A stretch of 64,000 nt of DNA from an uncultured Phocaeicola sp. Lineage in GTDB: Bacteria; Bacteroidota; Bacteroidia; Bacteroidales; Bacteroidaceae. Under the pieces are notes generated by a model. That model had not been told where the DNA came from and did no database searches. It worked only from the letters and a program-made list of their open reading frames with translations. The position numbers were made by a program, and so were the translations under genes. Below are positions 44,793 to 55,311 of this stretch, piece after piece; positions within the stretch are counted from its first letter, which is position 1; every line of letters begins with the position of its first letter. Where the stretch lies: assembly GCA_948566455.1 (NCBI GenBank), contig CAOYQO010000016.1, positions 1 to 64,000 of the forward strand. The letters are read 5' to 3'.

Positions 44793-45860
44793 TTAATGAA
44801 GTTTCTCAAATTCCTGCATGCAGTCAATCAAAGCTTGTACGCTTTCTTTTGGCATAGCATTGTAGCAAGATGCACGGAATCCGCCTACTGAACGGTGTCC
44901 CTTGATACCCACCATACCTCTTTCTGTAGCAAACTTCATGAAGTCAGCTTCCAGTTCTTTGTATTCGGGAGCCATCACAAAACAGATGTTCATGCGTGAA
45001 CGGTCTTCCTGTGCGGCAGTACCTACGAACATTTTGTTGCGGTCGATTTCAGCATACAGCATATCTGCCTTTTCTATGGCACGGCGTTCCATTTCTTTCA
45101 CACCACCCTGTGCCTTGATCCAACGTAAAGTCTGCAATGCAGCATAGATAGGAACAACCGGAGGAGTATTAAACATGGAACCGCTGTCAACATGTGTCTG
45201 ATAATTCAGCATTGTCGGGATATAACGGGAAACTTTACCCAAAGCGTCATTCTTCACGATAACAAATGTAACACCGGAAGGAGCCAGATTCTTCTGTGCA
45301 CCGCCATAGATACAGATATATTTAGACACGTCGATAGGACGGGAGAAAATATCAGAAGACATATCAGCAATCATCGGAACGTTTACATTCAAATCTTCCT
45401 TAAGTTCAGTACCATAAATAGTGTTGTTGGTTGTGATGTGGAAATAATCAGCATCAGCAGGTACTGTATAGTCCTTCGGAATATAAGTATAAGTAGATTC
45501 AGCGGAAGAAGCGACTTCAACTACTTCACCGAATGCTTTGGCTTCTTTCATGGCTTTTTTGGCCCATACACCTGTATTCAGGTAAGCAGCTTTCTTTTCA
45601 AGGAAGTTGAAGGGTACCATGCAGAATTCCAAACTGGCACCACCGCCCAAGAACAGTACCGAATACCCTTCAGGGATATTAAGTAATTCTTTGAATAGTG
45701 CTACAGCTTCATCCACAACGGGTTGAAAATCCTTAGCACGGTGGCTGATTTCCATCAGTGAGAGGCCTGAACCATTGAAATCGAGAATAGCTTTTGCCGT
45801 ATCCTCAATCACCTCACGAGGAAGAATAGAAGGTCCTGCATTGAAATTATGCTTTTTCAT
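44793..45860 (-). CDS. serC: Phosphoserine aminotransferase
   Basis: SerC transfers an amino group from glutamate to 3-phosphohydroxypyruvate, giving phosphoserine. The 355-residue length is typical. The start is [11 protein letters not shown], which fixes the ATG at 45860. The PLP Lys lies in [12 protein letters not shown] near residue 190. The C-terminus has the family block [17 protein letters not shown]. It is the first gene of the serC-serA-small membrane-DUF1015 operon. Confidence 0.97.
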   Translation of the reverse strand: MKKHNFNAGPSILPREVIEDTAKAILDFNGSGLSLMEISHRAKDFQPVVDEAVALFKELLNIPEGYSVLFLGGGASLEFCMVPFNFLEKKAAYLNTGVWAKKAMKEAKAFGEVVEVASSAESTYTYIPKDYTVPADADYFHITTNNTIYGTELKEDLNVNVPMIADMSSDIFSRPIDVSKYICIYGGAQKNLAPSGVTFVIVKNDALGKVSRYIPTMLNYQTHVDSGSMFNTPPVVPIYAALQTLRWIKAQGGVKEMERRAIEKADMLYAEIDRNKMFVGTAAQEDRSRMNICFVMAPEYKELEADFMKFATERGMVGIKGHRSVGGFRASCYNAMPKESVQALIDCMQEFEKLH

Positions 45861-46043
45861 TTGAAGTTTGTTTTGGTTATACAATTTCGTTCATTAATGT
45901 CTTTAGACCTTGCGAAATTACGGAAATATTTCTTTAAAACAAACCTTTCATGATGAAATTCCATTTTTACACCGCATTTAGCTTACTTTTTTATGGTTTA
46001 TACAGGATATATGCACCATTTTGTTATCCATACTTATCAAGAA

Positions 46044-46072
46044 CAATACTTTTAGAGAAACTAAAAGTATTG
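46044..46072 (-). terminator. Terminator after the helicase gene
   Basis: Perfect 12-bp arms (CAATACTTTTAG and CTAAAAGTATTG) enclose a 5-nt loop, about 60 nt after the helicase stop on the minus strand. The stem is AT-rich, with a weak downstream T-tract. Confidence 0.6.
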
Positions 46073-46134
46073 AGGATTTATTACTTTACATTCAGAAGAA
46101 TAAATGCAAATAAAATGAATATTTATAAGAGAGT

Positions 46135-47478
46135 TTACTTAGCCTCCTCTATTATCGTCTTTATTCCTTTGATTTTTTCACCACGTATCAGCGTAAGCAA
46201 TTGCTTCATTTTGCTACGGCGCACAGCTACAAAAGCATAATGTTCTTTCACATCTACCTGCCCGACGTCTTCACGTGCCATTCCACCTTTTTTATATAGG
46301 AAACCTACAATATCGATTTTATTCAATTTATCTTTTTTTCCTTTACCTATATATAATGTAGCCCAACGAGGTTTAGCAGGCTTAGGAAGCACCTCTGGAA
46401 ATTCATAAGTTTCAATATCATCAGAAATATATTCCGGTACAAATTCTTCTTCATGTAGAATCAAATAGGCGTTTCCCGATGCCTCCCAACGCGCTGTACG
46501 CCCATTACGATGAGTGTAGGCTTCCTCATTCACGGGAGGATGATAATGCACCACATTTTCGATGCCCGGAATGTCCAGTCCGCGGGCAGCAAGATCAGTA
46601 GAAATTAATACGGAACAACTACCATTGCGAAATTTATAGAGTGCCCGCTCACGGTCAGGCTGTTCCATACCCCCATGAAACATATCACACGGGAACTTCT
46701 TTGCTTGCAGGTATCCGGTGACGCGTTCCACACTATCACGATAGTTACAAAATACAAGAGTGGAATGATAACCAAGCGTACAAAGCAAATTGTAGAGTAT
46801 TTCCAGCTTATCTTTTTCGGGAGAAACAACTTTATGTAACTTCAGACGAGGGGCAAGAGCATCGGGATCAAGAAAATTAAGCTTAACCAGTTGAGAACCG
46901 GAGACTGAAGATTGGGAATCTCCTCCCACTCCGGCAAATTGGGGAATTTCTTCGGTATCTGTAGCTGAAAGTAATATACGCTTTTTTAATGAAGGTAACT
47001 GTCCGATAACTTCCGCCATCTCGTCATGGAAACCAAATTCAAGACATTTATCAAACTCATCTATTACTAATGTAGTAACAGTACCCGCATCAAAATTTTC
47101 TTTTCTCAAATGATCGTTCATTCGCCCCGGTGTACCGATAATGACTGAAGGATTAACACCTTTCATCGTCCTATGTTCCTCCATAGCAGGACGGCCACCA
47201 TAACAACTCATAGCCTTAAAGGGAGTTCCCATGGATTTAAATACAGTTTCAATTTGCAATGCCAGTTCCCGCGAAGGTACCAACACAACGGCCTGCACAC
47301 CTTGCACATTCGTCTTTAATGATTGTACCAACGGAAGAAGAAAAGCCAGTGTTTTACCCGAACCCGTAGGTGAGAGTAGCACCAAATCTTTATTTTCATG
47401 ATAAGCCTCCCGAGTAGCCTCCTGCATCGGGGTGAGTTGTTCTACTTGCAGATTACGCAGTATATCCTGAATTTCCAT
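46135..47478 (-). CDS. DEAD-box RNA helicase, DbpA-like
   Basis: The 447-residue protein has both RecA-like helicase domains: Q-motif region, SPTGSGKT (motif I), DEFD in place of DEAD (motif II), SAT (motif III), STDLAARGLDIP and HRNGRTAR (motif VI). The C-terminal 75 residues (RWATLYIGKGKKDKLNKIDIVGFL) match the DbpA RNA-binding domain, which targets 23S rRNA. A role in large-subunit assembly is therefore likely. Confidence 0.93.
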   Translation of the reverse strand: MEIQDILRNLQVEQLTPMQEATREAYHENKDLVLLSPTGSGKTLAFLLPLVQSLKTNVQGVQAVVLVPSRELALQIETVFKSMGTPFKAMSCYGGRPAMEEHRTMKGVNPSVIIGTPGRMNDHLRKENFDAGTVTTLVIDEFDKCLEFGFHDEMAEVIGQLPSLKKRILLSATDTEEIPQFAGVGGDSQSSVSGSQLVKLNFLDPDALAPRLKLHKVVSPEKDKLEILYNLLCTLGYHSTLVFCNYRDSVERVTGYLQAKKFPCDMFHGGMEQPDRERALYKFRNGSCSVLISTDLAARGLDIPGIENVVHYHPPVNEEAYTHRNGRTARWEASGNAYLILHEEEFVPEYISDDIETYEFPEVLPKPAKPRWATLYIGKGKKDKLNKIDIVGFLYKKGGMAREDVGQVDVKEHYAFVAVRRSKMKQLLTLIRGEKIKGIKTIIEEAK

Positions 47479-47515
47479 AACATTCTTTTTCGATAACGGG
47501 CCAAAGATAACAAAA

Positions 47516-47549
47516 AAACTCCTGCATAGCCGTAGCCTTGCAGGAGTTT
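47516..47549 (-). terminator. Terminator of the nqr operon
   Basis: Perfect 11-bp arms (AAACTCCTGCA and TGCAGGAGTTT) enclose a 12-nt loop, 39 nt after the nqrF stop. On the minus strand the stem is followed by a run of T. Confidence 0.9.
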
Positions 47550-47587
47550 CTACAAATATCGAAGTTTTTTATAAACCTTGCCTAATT

Positions 47588-48862
47588 TTATCCGCCGAAG
47601 TTATCGAACATCAAGTTCTGAGCCGGAACACCAAGATCGTCGAGCATCTTCTCAACAGCCTTCGACATCGGGCCAGGACCACACATGTAATATTCAATAT
47701 CTTCAGGAGCTTCATGGTCTTTCAGGTATGTATTGTAAATTACCTGATGAACGAATCCCGGAGTATACTTCACGCCTGCTGCATCTGCTGCGGGATCCGG
47801 ACGGTCCAATGCCAGATGGAACGTAAAGTTCGGGAAATCTTTCTCTATTTGCAGGAAGTCTTCCAGATAGAATACTTCGTTCAGGGCACGTGCACCATAG
47901 AAGTAAGTCATCTTACGGTCAGTAGTATGCAATGTCTTCGTTAAGTGCATGATCTGGGCACGCAACGGAGCCATACCGGCACCACCACCAATCCACATCA
48001 TTTCCTTCTTAGAGTCGAATATCGGATGGAAGTCTCCGTAAGGACCACTCATGATAACCTTGTCACCTGGTTTCAGCGTAAAGATATAAGAAGAAGCGAT
48101 ACCCGGCATCACATCCATAAAGCCCGGACCTTGTTCTTTGGGCTTAAACGGCGGAGTTGCGATACGTACCGTCAACATGATACGGTCGCCCTCTGCCGGA
48201 TAGTTAGCCATAGAGTATGCACGAATGGTTTCTTCGTCATTTCGACACTTCAGTGTAAACAGACCGAATTTTTCCCATGCCGGCAAATACTCATCACCAA
48301 TCAGGCTCTTATCAATGTCTTTGTTATAGTCCATATCGAACTTAGGTATCTTGATCTGCGCATAAGACCCCGGAATAAAGTCCATGTGTTCACCCTTAGG
48401 CAACGCAACGATGAACTCTTTGATGAACGTAGCCACATTCTTGTTGGAGATAACTTCGCATTCCCACTCTTTTACACCAAGCACAGACTCATCAATCTTG
48501 ATAGCCATATCGCTCTTTACCTTCACCTGGCAACCCAGACGCCAGTGATCCTGTACTTGTTTACGGCTAAAATGAGGAACCTCAGACGGCAGAATCTCGC
48601 CGCCACCATCCAGTACCTGGCATTTACACTGTCCGCAAGAACCCTTACCACCACAAGCGGAAGAAAGGAATACTCCATTCACAGACAATGTATTCAGCAA
48701 CGTAGCACCAGACTCCACATCCAGTACCTTGTCACCGTTTATAGTCAGTTTTACATTACCTGAAGGCACCAAGAAATTCTTGGCAACCAGCAGGATAACG
48801 ACAAGCAGCAGAATAACCACCAGGAATACTCCAATGCTCGCTAATATTAAATTCATATCCAT
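47588..48862 (-). CDS. nqrF: Na+-translocating NADH:quinone reductase subunit F
   Basis: NqrF takes electrons from NADH and passes them to the membrane part of the pump. The 424-residue protein has an N-terminal membrane anchor (residues 5-27), a plant-type [2Fe-2S] domain with CGGKGSCGQCKC near residues 70-81, and a ferredoxin-reductase domain (RAYSMANYP for FAD near 210, GGGAGMAPLR for NADH near 292). It is the last of six contiguous nqr genes. Confidence 0.98.
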   Translation of the reverse strand: MDMNLILASIGVFLVVILLLVVILLVAKNFLVPSGNVKLTINGDKVLDVESGATLLNTLSVNGVFLSSACGGKGSCGQCKCQVLDGGGEILPSEVPHFSRKQVQDHWRLGCQVKVKSDMAIKIDESVLGVKEWECEVISNKNVATFIKEFIVALPKGEHMDFIPGSYAQIKIPKFDMDYNKDIDKSLIGDEYLPAWEKFGLFTLKCRNDEETIRAYSMANYPAEGDRIMLTVRIATPPFKPKEQGPGFMDVMPGIASSYIFTLKPGDKVIMSGPYGDFHPIFDSKKEMMWIGGGAGMAPLRAQIMHLTKTLHTTDRKMTYFYGARALNEVFYLEDFLQIEKDFPNFTFHLALDRPDPAADAAGVKYTPGFVHQVIYNTYLKDHEAPEDIEYYMCGPGPMSKAVEKMLDDLGVPAQNLMFDNFGG

Positions 48863-48881
48863 TGTTCTATTCCTTTCTTTA

Positions 48882-49508
48882 TTAGATGTTCAAACCAGAG
48901 AAACACATGAATGCCATTGCCATCAAGCCTACTGTAATGAACGTGATACCCAAGCCTTTCAGCGCATCAGGCACGTCAGAGTAAGCCATTTTTTCACGGA
49001 TAGCTGCCAGACCGACAATAGCCAGTAACCAACCAATACCGGAACCCAGTGCGTAAGAGATGGCATCCCATATATCACCGATGTACTTCGGGTCACTCTC
49101 ACCTACATTGATGCGCTGCTGCATGAACAGAGAAGCACCCATGATAGCACAGTTTACAGCAATCAACGGCAAGAAGATACCCAGTGAAGCGTAGAGAGAA
49201 GGACTAAAACGTTCCACAACCATCTCTACCAACTGTACGATACCGGCAATTACAGCAATAAAAAGGATAAAACTGAGGAAGCTGAGGTCAACGCCATCAA
49301 TAATAGCATTGGCAGCCAGCACCTTGGTCTGCAATAAATAGTTGACTGGAAGCGTAACCACCAATACGAAAGTTACAGCGATACCCAGTCCTACAGCAGT
49401 CTTTACATTCTTAGATACAGCTAAGTAAGAGCACATACCCAGGAAGAATGCAAATATCATGTTGTCCACAAATATGGAGCGGACAAATAAACTTATTAAA
49501 TGTTCCAT
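48882..49508 (-). CDS. nqrE: Na+-translocating NADH:quinone reductase subunit E
   Basis: The 208-residue membrane subunit has six predicted segments and the conserved NqrE/RnfA start [37 protein letters not shown]. Its Cys in the third-segment region helps bind the intramembrane iron centre with NqrD. It lies 22 nt after nqrD and 19 nt before nqrF. Confidence 0.97.
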   Translation of the reverse strand: MEHLISLFVRSIFVDNMIFAFFLGMCSYLAVSKNVKTAVGLGIAVTFVLVVTLPVNYLLQTKVLAANAIIDGVDLSFLSFILFIAVIAGIVQLVEMVVERFSPSLYASLGIFLPLIAVNCAIMGASLFMQQRINVGESDPKYIGDIWDAISYALGSGIGWLLAIVGLAAIREKMAYSDVPDALKGLGITFITVGLMAMAFMCFSGLNI

Positions 49509-49530
49509 AATTCTTTCTGTTTACTAGTGA

Positions 49531-50166
49531 TTACTTTTCTTGCAATTCTTTGTGACGAGCACGTTGATACCAGATGATGCAAGCGCAGATGATCAAAGCC
49601 ATCGGCGGCATCAGCATCAAACCGTTGTTCACATAACCCAGATTTGTCAGCCATTCATGGTTCAGGATATTGAAACCAAGCAATGTACCCGAGCCTAACA
49701 GTTCGCGGAAGAAAGCTACGATAATCAAAATCTTAGCATATCCCAAACCGTTACCTATACCATCCAAGCAAGATTCCCACGGACCGTTCTGCATGGCAAA
49801 TGCTTCCAGACGTCCCATCAGGATACAGTTTGTAATAATCAAACCTACATACACAGAAAGCTGTACACTTACATCATAAGCAAAAGCTTTCAATATTTCA
49901 CTCACAATGGTTACCAAAGCTGCTACCACAACCAACTGAACGATAATACGGATACGGTTGGGAATTGTCTTACGCAACAATGAAATAACCACATTGGCAA
50001 AAGCCGTAATCACTGTTACCGAAAGACCCATTACGATGGCGGGTTCCAGTTTGGCAGTTACAGCCAGTGCAGAACAGATACCCAGCACCTGTACGGTAAC
50101 AGGATTGTTCATGCCCAGCGGAGCTGAGAATACTTCTCTATTTTTCTTTGAAAACAACTGTCCCAT
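49531..50166 (-). CDS. nqrD: Na+-translocating NADH:quinone reductase subunit D
   Basis: The 211-residue membrane subunit has six predicted segments and the paired-subunit signature ([18 protein letters not shown] near residue 20). I chose ATG at 50166 because the family begins just before FSKKNREVF. An earlier ATG at 50184 would overlap nqrC by 14 nt and add six unusual residues. The gap to nqrC is then 4 nt. Confidence 0.95.
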   Translation of the reverse strand: MGQLFSKKNREVFSAPLGMNNPVTVQVLGICSALAVTAKLEPAIVMGLSVTVITAFANVVISLLRKTIPNRIRIIVQLVVVAALVTIVSEILKAFAYDVSVQLSVYVGLIITNCILMGRLEAFAMQNGPWESCLDGIGNGLGYAKILIIVAFFRELLGSGTLLGFNILNHEWLTNLGYVNNGLMLMPPMALIICACIIWYQRARHKELQEK

Positions 50167-50170
50167 ATCC

Positions 50171-50857
50171 TTATTCCTCATCATTATTGGTTAAAAAACT
50201 CTTGTAACTATTCAGACAAGCTTTCAGCATGGCATCTACACCTACAGAAGTAATCGTACCACCAGAGATACCGTCCACTTGATAATCAGGTTTCTCAACC
50301 TTGCCGTTCTTCACAACACCCAAGGCAATTTCACCGTTTTCCAGTGTCTTCTTACCCAAGAATTCATCTTGAAAGTGTTGTCCGGCAATTTCAGCACCCA
50401 GACCCGGAGTTTCACTGGCATGAGAGAAATAGACACCATAAACAGTATCTTTATCGCTATTCAGTGCAACATATCCCCAGATAGCACCCCAAAGACCGGC
50501 ACCGTAAACAGGGAACACATATTTCTTTTCTCCATTCACTTCTGCTACGAATACGTGCAGACGTTGATGTTCTTTAGCTTCTTTTTCGTAGCCAGTAGCA
50601 AATGCTCCGGTATTCTCGGTCAAAGTACCGTCTACGTTCATCAGCATATCTCCTTTTACATATTTATTATATTCAGCCTCGGCATCTTTCACGTTCTTGA
50701 TGTTCAATGCAGCGAGTATTTGCTTCTTCGTATCCAGTTCCACGTTTTTGTTCTGAATGGTTCTCAATGAGGAACTAACGAATGCCAGCAAGAATGCAAC
50801 GATAACAACCATTACCGAAGCATAAATGATAGTATAACTATTACTATTGGTATTCAT
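50171..50857 (-). CDS. nqrC: Na+-translocating NADH:quinone reductase subunit C
   Basis: The 228-residue protein has one N-terminal membrane anchor (residues 8-29) and a periplasmic FMN-binding domain. The flavinylation motif [10 protein letters not shown] lies near residues 195-204, where the Thr of the SGGT core is the expected FMN acceptor. ApbE, which attaches the flavin, is not in the window. It is the third gene of the operon. Confidence 0.97.
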   Translation of the reverse strand: MNTNSNSYTIIYASVMVVIVAFLLAFVSSSLRTIQNKNVELDTKKQILAALNIKNVKDAEAEYNKYVKGDMLMNVDGTLTENTGAFATGYEKEAKEHQRLHVFVAEVNGEKKYVFPVYGAGLWGAIWGYVALNSDKDTVYGVYFSHASETPGLGAEIAGQHFQDEFLGKKTLENGEIALGVVKNGKVEKPDYQVDGISGGTITSVGVDAMLKACLNSYKSFLTNNDEE

Positions 50858-50871
50858 TTTCTTACGGTATT

Positions 50872-52041
50872 TTAATTGTTAGACTTAATTGCACGTTTCT
50901 CGCGACGGCTGATATTACCTTGTACTACACAGTAGTCAATCAACGGAGCGAAGATGTTCATCAGCAGGATGGCAAGCATCATACCTTCGGGATAACCGGG
51001 GTTCAGTACTCGGATTACGATTGCCATGACACCAATCAGGAAACCGAAGATATACTTACCCGTCTCGGTACGAGCCGAAGTTACAGGATCGGTAGCCATG
51101 AACACAGCACCGAAACAGAAACCACCCAGCACGAGATGTTCGTACCAAGGCATCTGAGCCATCGGAGTGTCGGGACCGACTGTATTGAACACCCAAGCCA
51201 TGAATGCACCACCCACGAATACGGAGAACATCGTCTTCCAGCTTGCGATACCCGTTGCCAACAGCAAGATAGCACCAAGAGCAATGGCAATTACACTGGT
51301 CTCACCAATAGAACCCGGTATCACCCCCGTTACCATATCCCAAGAGAAAGGCGGAATGGCACCTGTAGTAGCAGCTTCACCCAGCGGAGTAGCTACGGTC
51401 AATCCGTCAACAGCCTGCCCCATACCGAAGATAGTATCTCCTGATACCCAAACAGCATCACCGGACATCTTCGTAGGATATGCGAAGAAAAGGAATGCAC
51501 GAGTAATCAGGGCAACGTTGAATACGTTCATACCTGTACCACCGAATACTTCCTTTGCAAAAATTACGGAGAATGCAGTAGCCACTGCCAGAATCCACAG
51601 CGGGCAGTCTACCGGAACAATCATAGGGATAAGAATACCGGAAACAAGGAAACCTTCCTGGATTTCTTCTTTCTTCCATTGAGCCACAACGAACTCAATA
51701 CCCAAACCTACTACATAAGAAACAATGATTTTAGGCAATACAGCCAGAAAACCGTAGGCAAACATTTCAATAAAACTACCCGTAGCACCGGTAGCATGGA
51801 AGTGCTGGTAACCTACGTTATACATACCGAACAGCAACGCCGGTACCAACGCAATGACCACCATCGACATAATGCGCTTGCTGTCGATAGCGTCGTGAAT
51901 ATGCGTTCCCGATTTCGAAGTCGTGCTGGGGACGAACAGGAATGTTTCGAATCCGTCGAACACAGACTGGAATGCGTGGAATTTGCCGCCCTCTTCAAAG
52001 TTCGGCTTTATCTTGTCGAGATAATTTCTTAACGCTTTCAT
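50872..52041 (-). CDS. nqrB: Na+-translocating NADH:quinone reductase subunit B
   Basis: The 389-residue integral membrane subunit carries about ten segments and the flavinylation motif VDGLTVATPLGE near residue 230, in which the Thr before Pro takes FMN. The signature FGGTGMNVFNVALITRAFLFFAYP lies near residue 167. It is a paralogue of RnfD (first gene region of the window). Confidence 0.97.
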   Translation of the reverse strand: MKALRNYLDKIKPNFEEGGKFHAFQSVFDGFETFLFVPSTTSKSGTHIHDAIDSKRIMSMVVIALVPALLFGMYNVGYQHFHATGATGSFIEMFAYGFLAVLPKIIVSYVVGLGIEFVVAQWKKEEIQEGFLVSGILIPMIVPVDCPLWILAVATAFSVIFAKEVFGGTGMNVFNVALITRAFLFFAYPTKMSGDAVWVSGDTIFGMGQAVDGLTVATPLGEAATTGAIPPFSWDMVTGVIPGSIGETSVIAIALGAILLLATGIASWKTMFSVFVGGAFMAWVFNTVGPDTPMAQMPWYEHLVLGGFCFGAVFMATDPVTSARTETGKYIFGFLIGVMAIVIRVLNPGYPEGMMLAILLMNIFAPLIDYCVVQGNISRREKRAIKSNN

Positions 52042-52074
52042 CTTTAATTTTTAATTCTTGATTTTTAAATTGAA

Positions 52075-53427
52075 TTAGGCCATTTCAGCACGGAGCATGT
52101 CAAGTCCTGCACGAACAATGCGTTGAACTTCTACTTTCGAAGAACATACGAATTCGCAAAGGGCAAAATCCTCAGGAGCTACCTCATAAATACCCAAAGC
52201 CTCCATACGGTCAATATCACCTGCTATGATAGCTTTTACCAGATATTCAGGGAAGATGTCCATCGGGAATACTTTATCATACTCATTAGACATGATCATG
52301 TGACGTTCACCACCCTTGATACGGGCATCAAGCACATATTCCTTATTATTACCCAGCAACCAGCTGAAATAAGAATGGTTCACACTGAACTGATTGAAAC
52401 GCGGCATAATCCAACCCAGCATTTCGTGAATATCGTCACCTTCGGGAATCACTGTCAACTGGCTGTCAAAAGCGCCAAGAAAACCGTTCGGATTCACTTT
52501 TTTACCTGTAAGTACATTACCACTGATGTAGCGTAAATCTCTACCGGTAGTCACGTTTCCACTGAATACGTTTGTCAGCAGAGCACCGACTTTCAGTTTA
52601 CAGTAAGCAGGTTTCAACACTTCGGAACCTGTTACGGCAACTTTGCGTGTCATGTCCACACGACCTGTATTGAACAGACGTCCGATGAATATAACAGCTT
52701 CCGCACCGATTGTCCATGCAGTTTCACCCTTCACAACAGGTGAAATATGGTTAATCTGTACGCCTACATTGCCGGCCGGATTCGGTCCGTCAAATGCGGT
52801 AATCGTTACATTCTTGGCTTGCGTCAACGCTGCTGCCTTTTGTTTTACACTAATACTTAAATACGTCTTTGCCATTTTGGAAAGAGCGTCCAATCCTGTT
52901 TGGAAGTTTGCTTCCTCGCCTTTCAGGGCGAATTCAAAATCAGGTGCCAGCGGGTTACTGTCGAAGGCCGAAACAAAGATAGCTTTCGGATACATCGTCG
53001 GATCAGCAATCACATCATAGGGACGCTGACGGATGAACGCAAACATACCGGCTTCCAACAATGCAGCTTTCACCGACTCGCCATTCAGGGCATTTACGTC
53101 TTTCTTACCGAATTCTTCATAGTCTTGCTCGGCTGCAGCTTCAACGACAATGTTCAGCACTTTACGGCGTGCGCCGCGCTCCACGCTTGTCACTACGCCG
53201 CTAACGGGCGAAACAAATTTCAATTCAGGATGATTCTTGTCGATAAACAAGGGTCCTCCGGCCATCACATATTCCTGTTCTTTGACTACCACTTTCGGAG
53301 TGATACCCGTAAAATCATCGGGAACCAATGCGTAGAATCCCGGTTCTTTCACAGACATAAACTCCTGAGAAGCTTTACCTTTCAGGTTGATGTCAAGGCC
53401 TTTACGTAACTTAATTACATTTGCCAT
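52075..53427 (-). CDS. nqrA: Na+-translocating NADH:quinone reductase subunit A
   Basis: NqrA is the peripheral, quinone-related subunit of the pump. The 450 residues are normal. The start (MANVIKLRKGLDINLKGKA) fixes the ATG at 53427. A frame extension of 55 codons upstream crosses the promoter and is rejected. It is the first gene of nqrABCDEF, with gaps of 4-33 nt throughout. Confidence 0.97.
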   Translation of the reverse strand: MANVIKLRKGLDINLKGKASQEFMSVKEPGFYALVPDDFTGITPKVVVKEQEYVMAGGPLFIDKNHPELKFVSPVSGVVTSVERGARRKVLNIVVEAAAEQDYEEFGKKDVNALNGESVKAALLEAGMFAFIRQRPYDVIADPTMYPKAIFVSAFDSNPLAPDFEFALKGEEANFQTGLDALSKMAKTYLSISVKQKAAALTQAKNVTITAFDGPNPAGNVGVQINHISPVVKGETAWTIGAEAVIFIGRLFNTGRVDMTRKVAVTGSEVLKPAYCKLKVGALLTNVFSGNVTTGRDLRYISGNVLTGKKVNPNGFLGAFDSQLTVIPEGDDIHEMLGWIMPRFNQFSVNHSYFSWLLGNNKEYVLDARIKGGERHMIMSNEYDKVFPMDIFPEYLVKAIIAGDIDRMEALGIYEVAPEDFALCEFVCSSKVEVQRIVRAGLDMLRAEMA

Positions 53428-53463
53428 GCGTTTATATAAAATAATGGTTTCATTAATTTGCCG

Positions 53464-53471
53464 CAAAAGTA
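53464..53471 (-). promoter_or_regulatory. -7 element of the nqr operon
   Basis: TACTTTTG on the minus strand matches TAnnTTTG and lies 36 nt before the nqrA ATG. The upstream -33 element is not clear. Confidence 0.5.
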
Positions 53472-53503
53472 GCAAAAAAGAACGTGAATAAAGAGCAAAA
53501 ACA

Positions 53504-53537
53504 AAAGGAATTACGGATAAATTTCCGCAATTCCTTT
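53504..53537 (-). terminator. Terminator of the C1 peptidase gene
   Basis: Arms of 13 bp (53504-53516 and 53525-53537, AAAGGAATT.CGG type with one mismatch) enclose an 8-nt loop, 38 nt after the peptidase stop on the minus strand, followed by TTTTGTTTTTG. Confidence 0.8.
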
Positions 53538-53575
53538 CGTTAACGAGCACGATGACGACAAGATGAGTTATCGTG

Positions 53576-54976
53576 TTAATTTTCTTCCGCAAACATAGGA
53601 TCCCAAGCGGGTAGACGAATAGGCTTCTGTTTGAACAGATCCATTACCTTAGCAGGCACATACTTAGTTTCCAAAACCAGACGGAACATATATTCATCGA
53701 ACCATTCATCCGTCATGATCAAATGCCCCTGATAACCGCTTGCAGGTCCCCAACTATTTTCCACCATCCACTTCACAGGCTTTCCGTCCTTATTCAAATC
53801 TACTGCCATAAGCGTCATGGCATGAGAAGAACCGCTGGAAAAAGTCTGGATACGTTGTTTCTTATCCATATTGAAAGTAGTGCCCATAAGCGATTCGTAA
53901 TCATAGTTCTTCACATCGAGCAAACCACGTTCGGAATTCAGGAACTTACCCACATCACAAGAGAAATACATCATGGTACTGTCTTTCAAAGAAGCAATAG
54001 CCATTTCTTTGATATCTTCTACAGGCAGGTTTACATAGGTCCAGTTTTTGCCATCGTAGCGGTGGCGGTCATAGTCTATCTCATAGCATTTGTAGTATTC
54101 ACGGGAAGGGTCGTTCATTACCATCACATAATTGCCCAGCAGATTCTCATCACCATATTTCTTCAGGAAAGACATCGGAGTGTGATGTTCGGTCTCCGCA
54201 GGATTACCCTTGGCATCCTTACGTACATAATCGAACTCTGTAGGTGGAACACCCAAATTCAGTACCAACATACGATATATAGTACCGAGCATTGTTGTTT
54301 TCTCTTTTTCCAATGCCGCCGGTTTTGCCCCTTTAGAAGCAAGGTCGCGCAATTGCAGGCCGTATTCTTTCAATTTCAAAGAAACCAGATTTGCCATACG
54401 CGAAGTATTATCACTGCTATTGGTTTCCGGCATAGCTTCCTTAGGTACCAGACCGTATTTGCTGACAATATCAGCAACCCCCGTAAATGTTCCTCCATCA
54501 CTCAAAGGATGTTGAAAAAGCCATTCCACTGTTTTGTCGCTCATAGGCTTTTCACGGGTGTCGATAATACCCTGCAGGAAAAGATTGGCTTTCTCCAGTT
54601 GATCCCAGAAGAAAGGGTAAATCTCCGAAAATTCAAAAGATTGAAAATCATATTTGGCAATAGTCTTGGCACGCATCACGTTCAGTCCGGTGAAGAGCCA
54701 GCAACGTCCGGACGACTTCTGATCTGTAATTCCTTTAGAGTTTACCTTCACAGAAAAATGAGTATCCATTCCTGTCAGATTCTCCTGATTCAGTGCAAGT
54801 TTACGAATGTCATTGTTTCCGATGGCATTACGAAGAGCCTTATCGGCAGTGGTGCCTTGATAGCCCTGTTTAATCTGGTTCAGCATCGTTTCGCTGATTC
54901 CCCCTTTTCCGTCTTGTGCCTGCATGGAAAATAAAGCGGCACTGAAAACAAAAACTGATAAAATTCGTTTATTCAT
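53576..54976 (-). CDS. C1 family aminopeptidase (bleomycin hydrolase type), exported
   Basis: The 466-residue protein has a signal peptide (residues 1-20, ending MQAQ) before the papain-fold core, so it should work in the periplasm rather than the cytoplasm as usual for PepC. The catalytic Cys is in SSGRCWLF (Cys92), His in GSSHAMTLMAVD and Asn in VENSWG. The start at 54976 opens the signal peptide. A 22-codon frame extension crosses noncoding sequence. Confidence 0.94.
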   Translation of the reverse strand: MNKRILSVFVFSAALFSMQAQDGKGGISETMLNQIKQGYQGTTADKALRNAIGNNDIRKLALNQENLTGMDTHFSVKVNSKGITDQKSSGRCWLFTGLNVMRAKTIAKYDFQSFEFSEIYPFFWDQLEKANLFLQGIIDTREKPMSDKTVEWLFQHPLSDGGTFTGVADIVSKYGLVPKEAMPETNSSDNTSRMANLVSLKLKEYGLQLRDLASKGAKPAALEKEKTTMLGTIYRMLVLNLGVPPTEFDYVRKDAKGNPAETEHHTPMSFLKKYGDENLLGNYVMVMNDPSREYYKCYEIDYDRHRYDGKNWTYVNLPVEDIKEMAIASLKDSTMMYFSCDVGKFLNSERGLLDVKNYDYESLMGTTFNMDKKQRIQTFSSGSSHAMTLMAVDLNKDGKPVKWMVENSWGPASGYQGHLIMTDEWFDEYMFRLVLETKYVPAKVMDLFKQKPIRLPAWDPMFAEEN

Positions 54977-55311
54977 AAAATATATGGTTTGTATAGTAAT
55001 TGGTCTATTTTTCCTGTCTTCTACAGGTCTGCCCCCCATCAAGTCCGTACTTGCTCCGTGTCTAAGAGCTTGGACTTGGTACGGCTTTGGTATGGACCAG
55101 ACACGGACCGGGTACGGGGATGGTCTTATATTAGTCTAAATGTCCGATACTTCGAAAAAAGACCATTGACAATTCCCACTGTCAGTTCTTTGATTAGATG
55201 CAAAATTAATGGCTTTTTTGAAACTTTTAGTAAAATCTTTAGATTTATTGTCTTTTGAATTGAAAACTAATTCAAATTTATTAGTTTTCTTTGCACCCTC
55301 ATTCGTATGAT
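54977..55311. other. Intergenic region between divergent peptidase and Omp85-type genes
   Basis: This 335-bp stretch carries the 51-bp repeat (55045-55095) and its 11-bp continuation to 55117. The right part, after about 55140, is AT-rich with a weak -7-like TTTCTTTG (55285-55292) before the Omp85-type gene. Short frames across the repeat on the plus strand are not protein-like. Confidence 0.6.
55045..55095. repeat. Dispersed 51-bp intergenic repeat, copy 2
   Basis: It matches 19599-19649 at 45 of 51 positions. Here the 11-bp period is clearer: ACTTGGTACGG, CTTTGGTATGG, ACCAGACACGG and ACCGGGTACGG at 55074-55117. Two units of the opposite sense (CCGTACTTGCT, CCGTGTCTAAG) lie at 55045-55066. 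It starts 68 nt upstream of the peptidase ATG. Confidence 0.8.

Noticed and set aside
45950..46240. 96-codon plus-strand frame upstream of serC
   Set aside because: AT-rich, crosses the helicase terminator and the end of the helicase gene in antisense; no family pattern.
53428..53592. N-terminal extension of NqrA by 55 codons
   Set aside because: The extension crosses the nqr promoter and the peptidase terminator; the family starts at MANVIKLRKG.
54924..55258. Overlapping short plus-strand frames between the peptidase and Omp85-type genes
   Set aside because: They consist mostly of the 51-bp repeat and the AT-rich gap and start inside the peptidase signal sequence in antisense.
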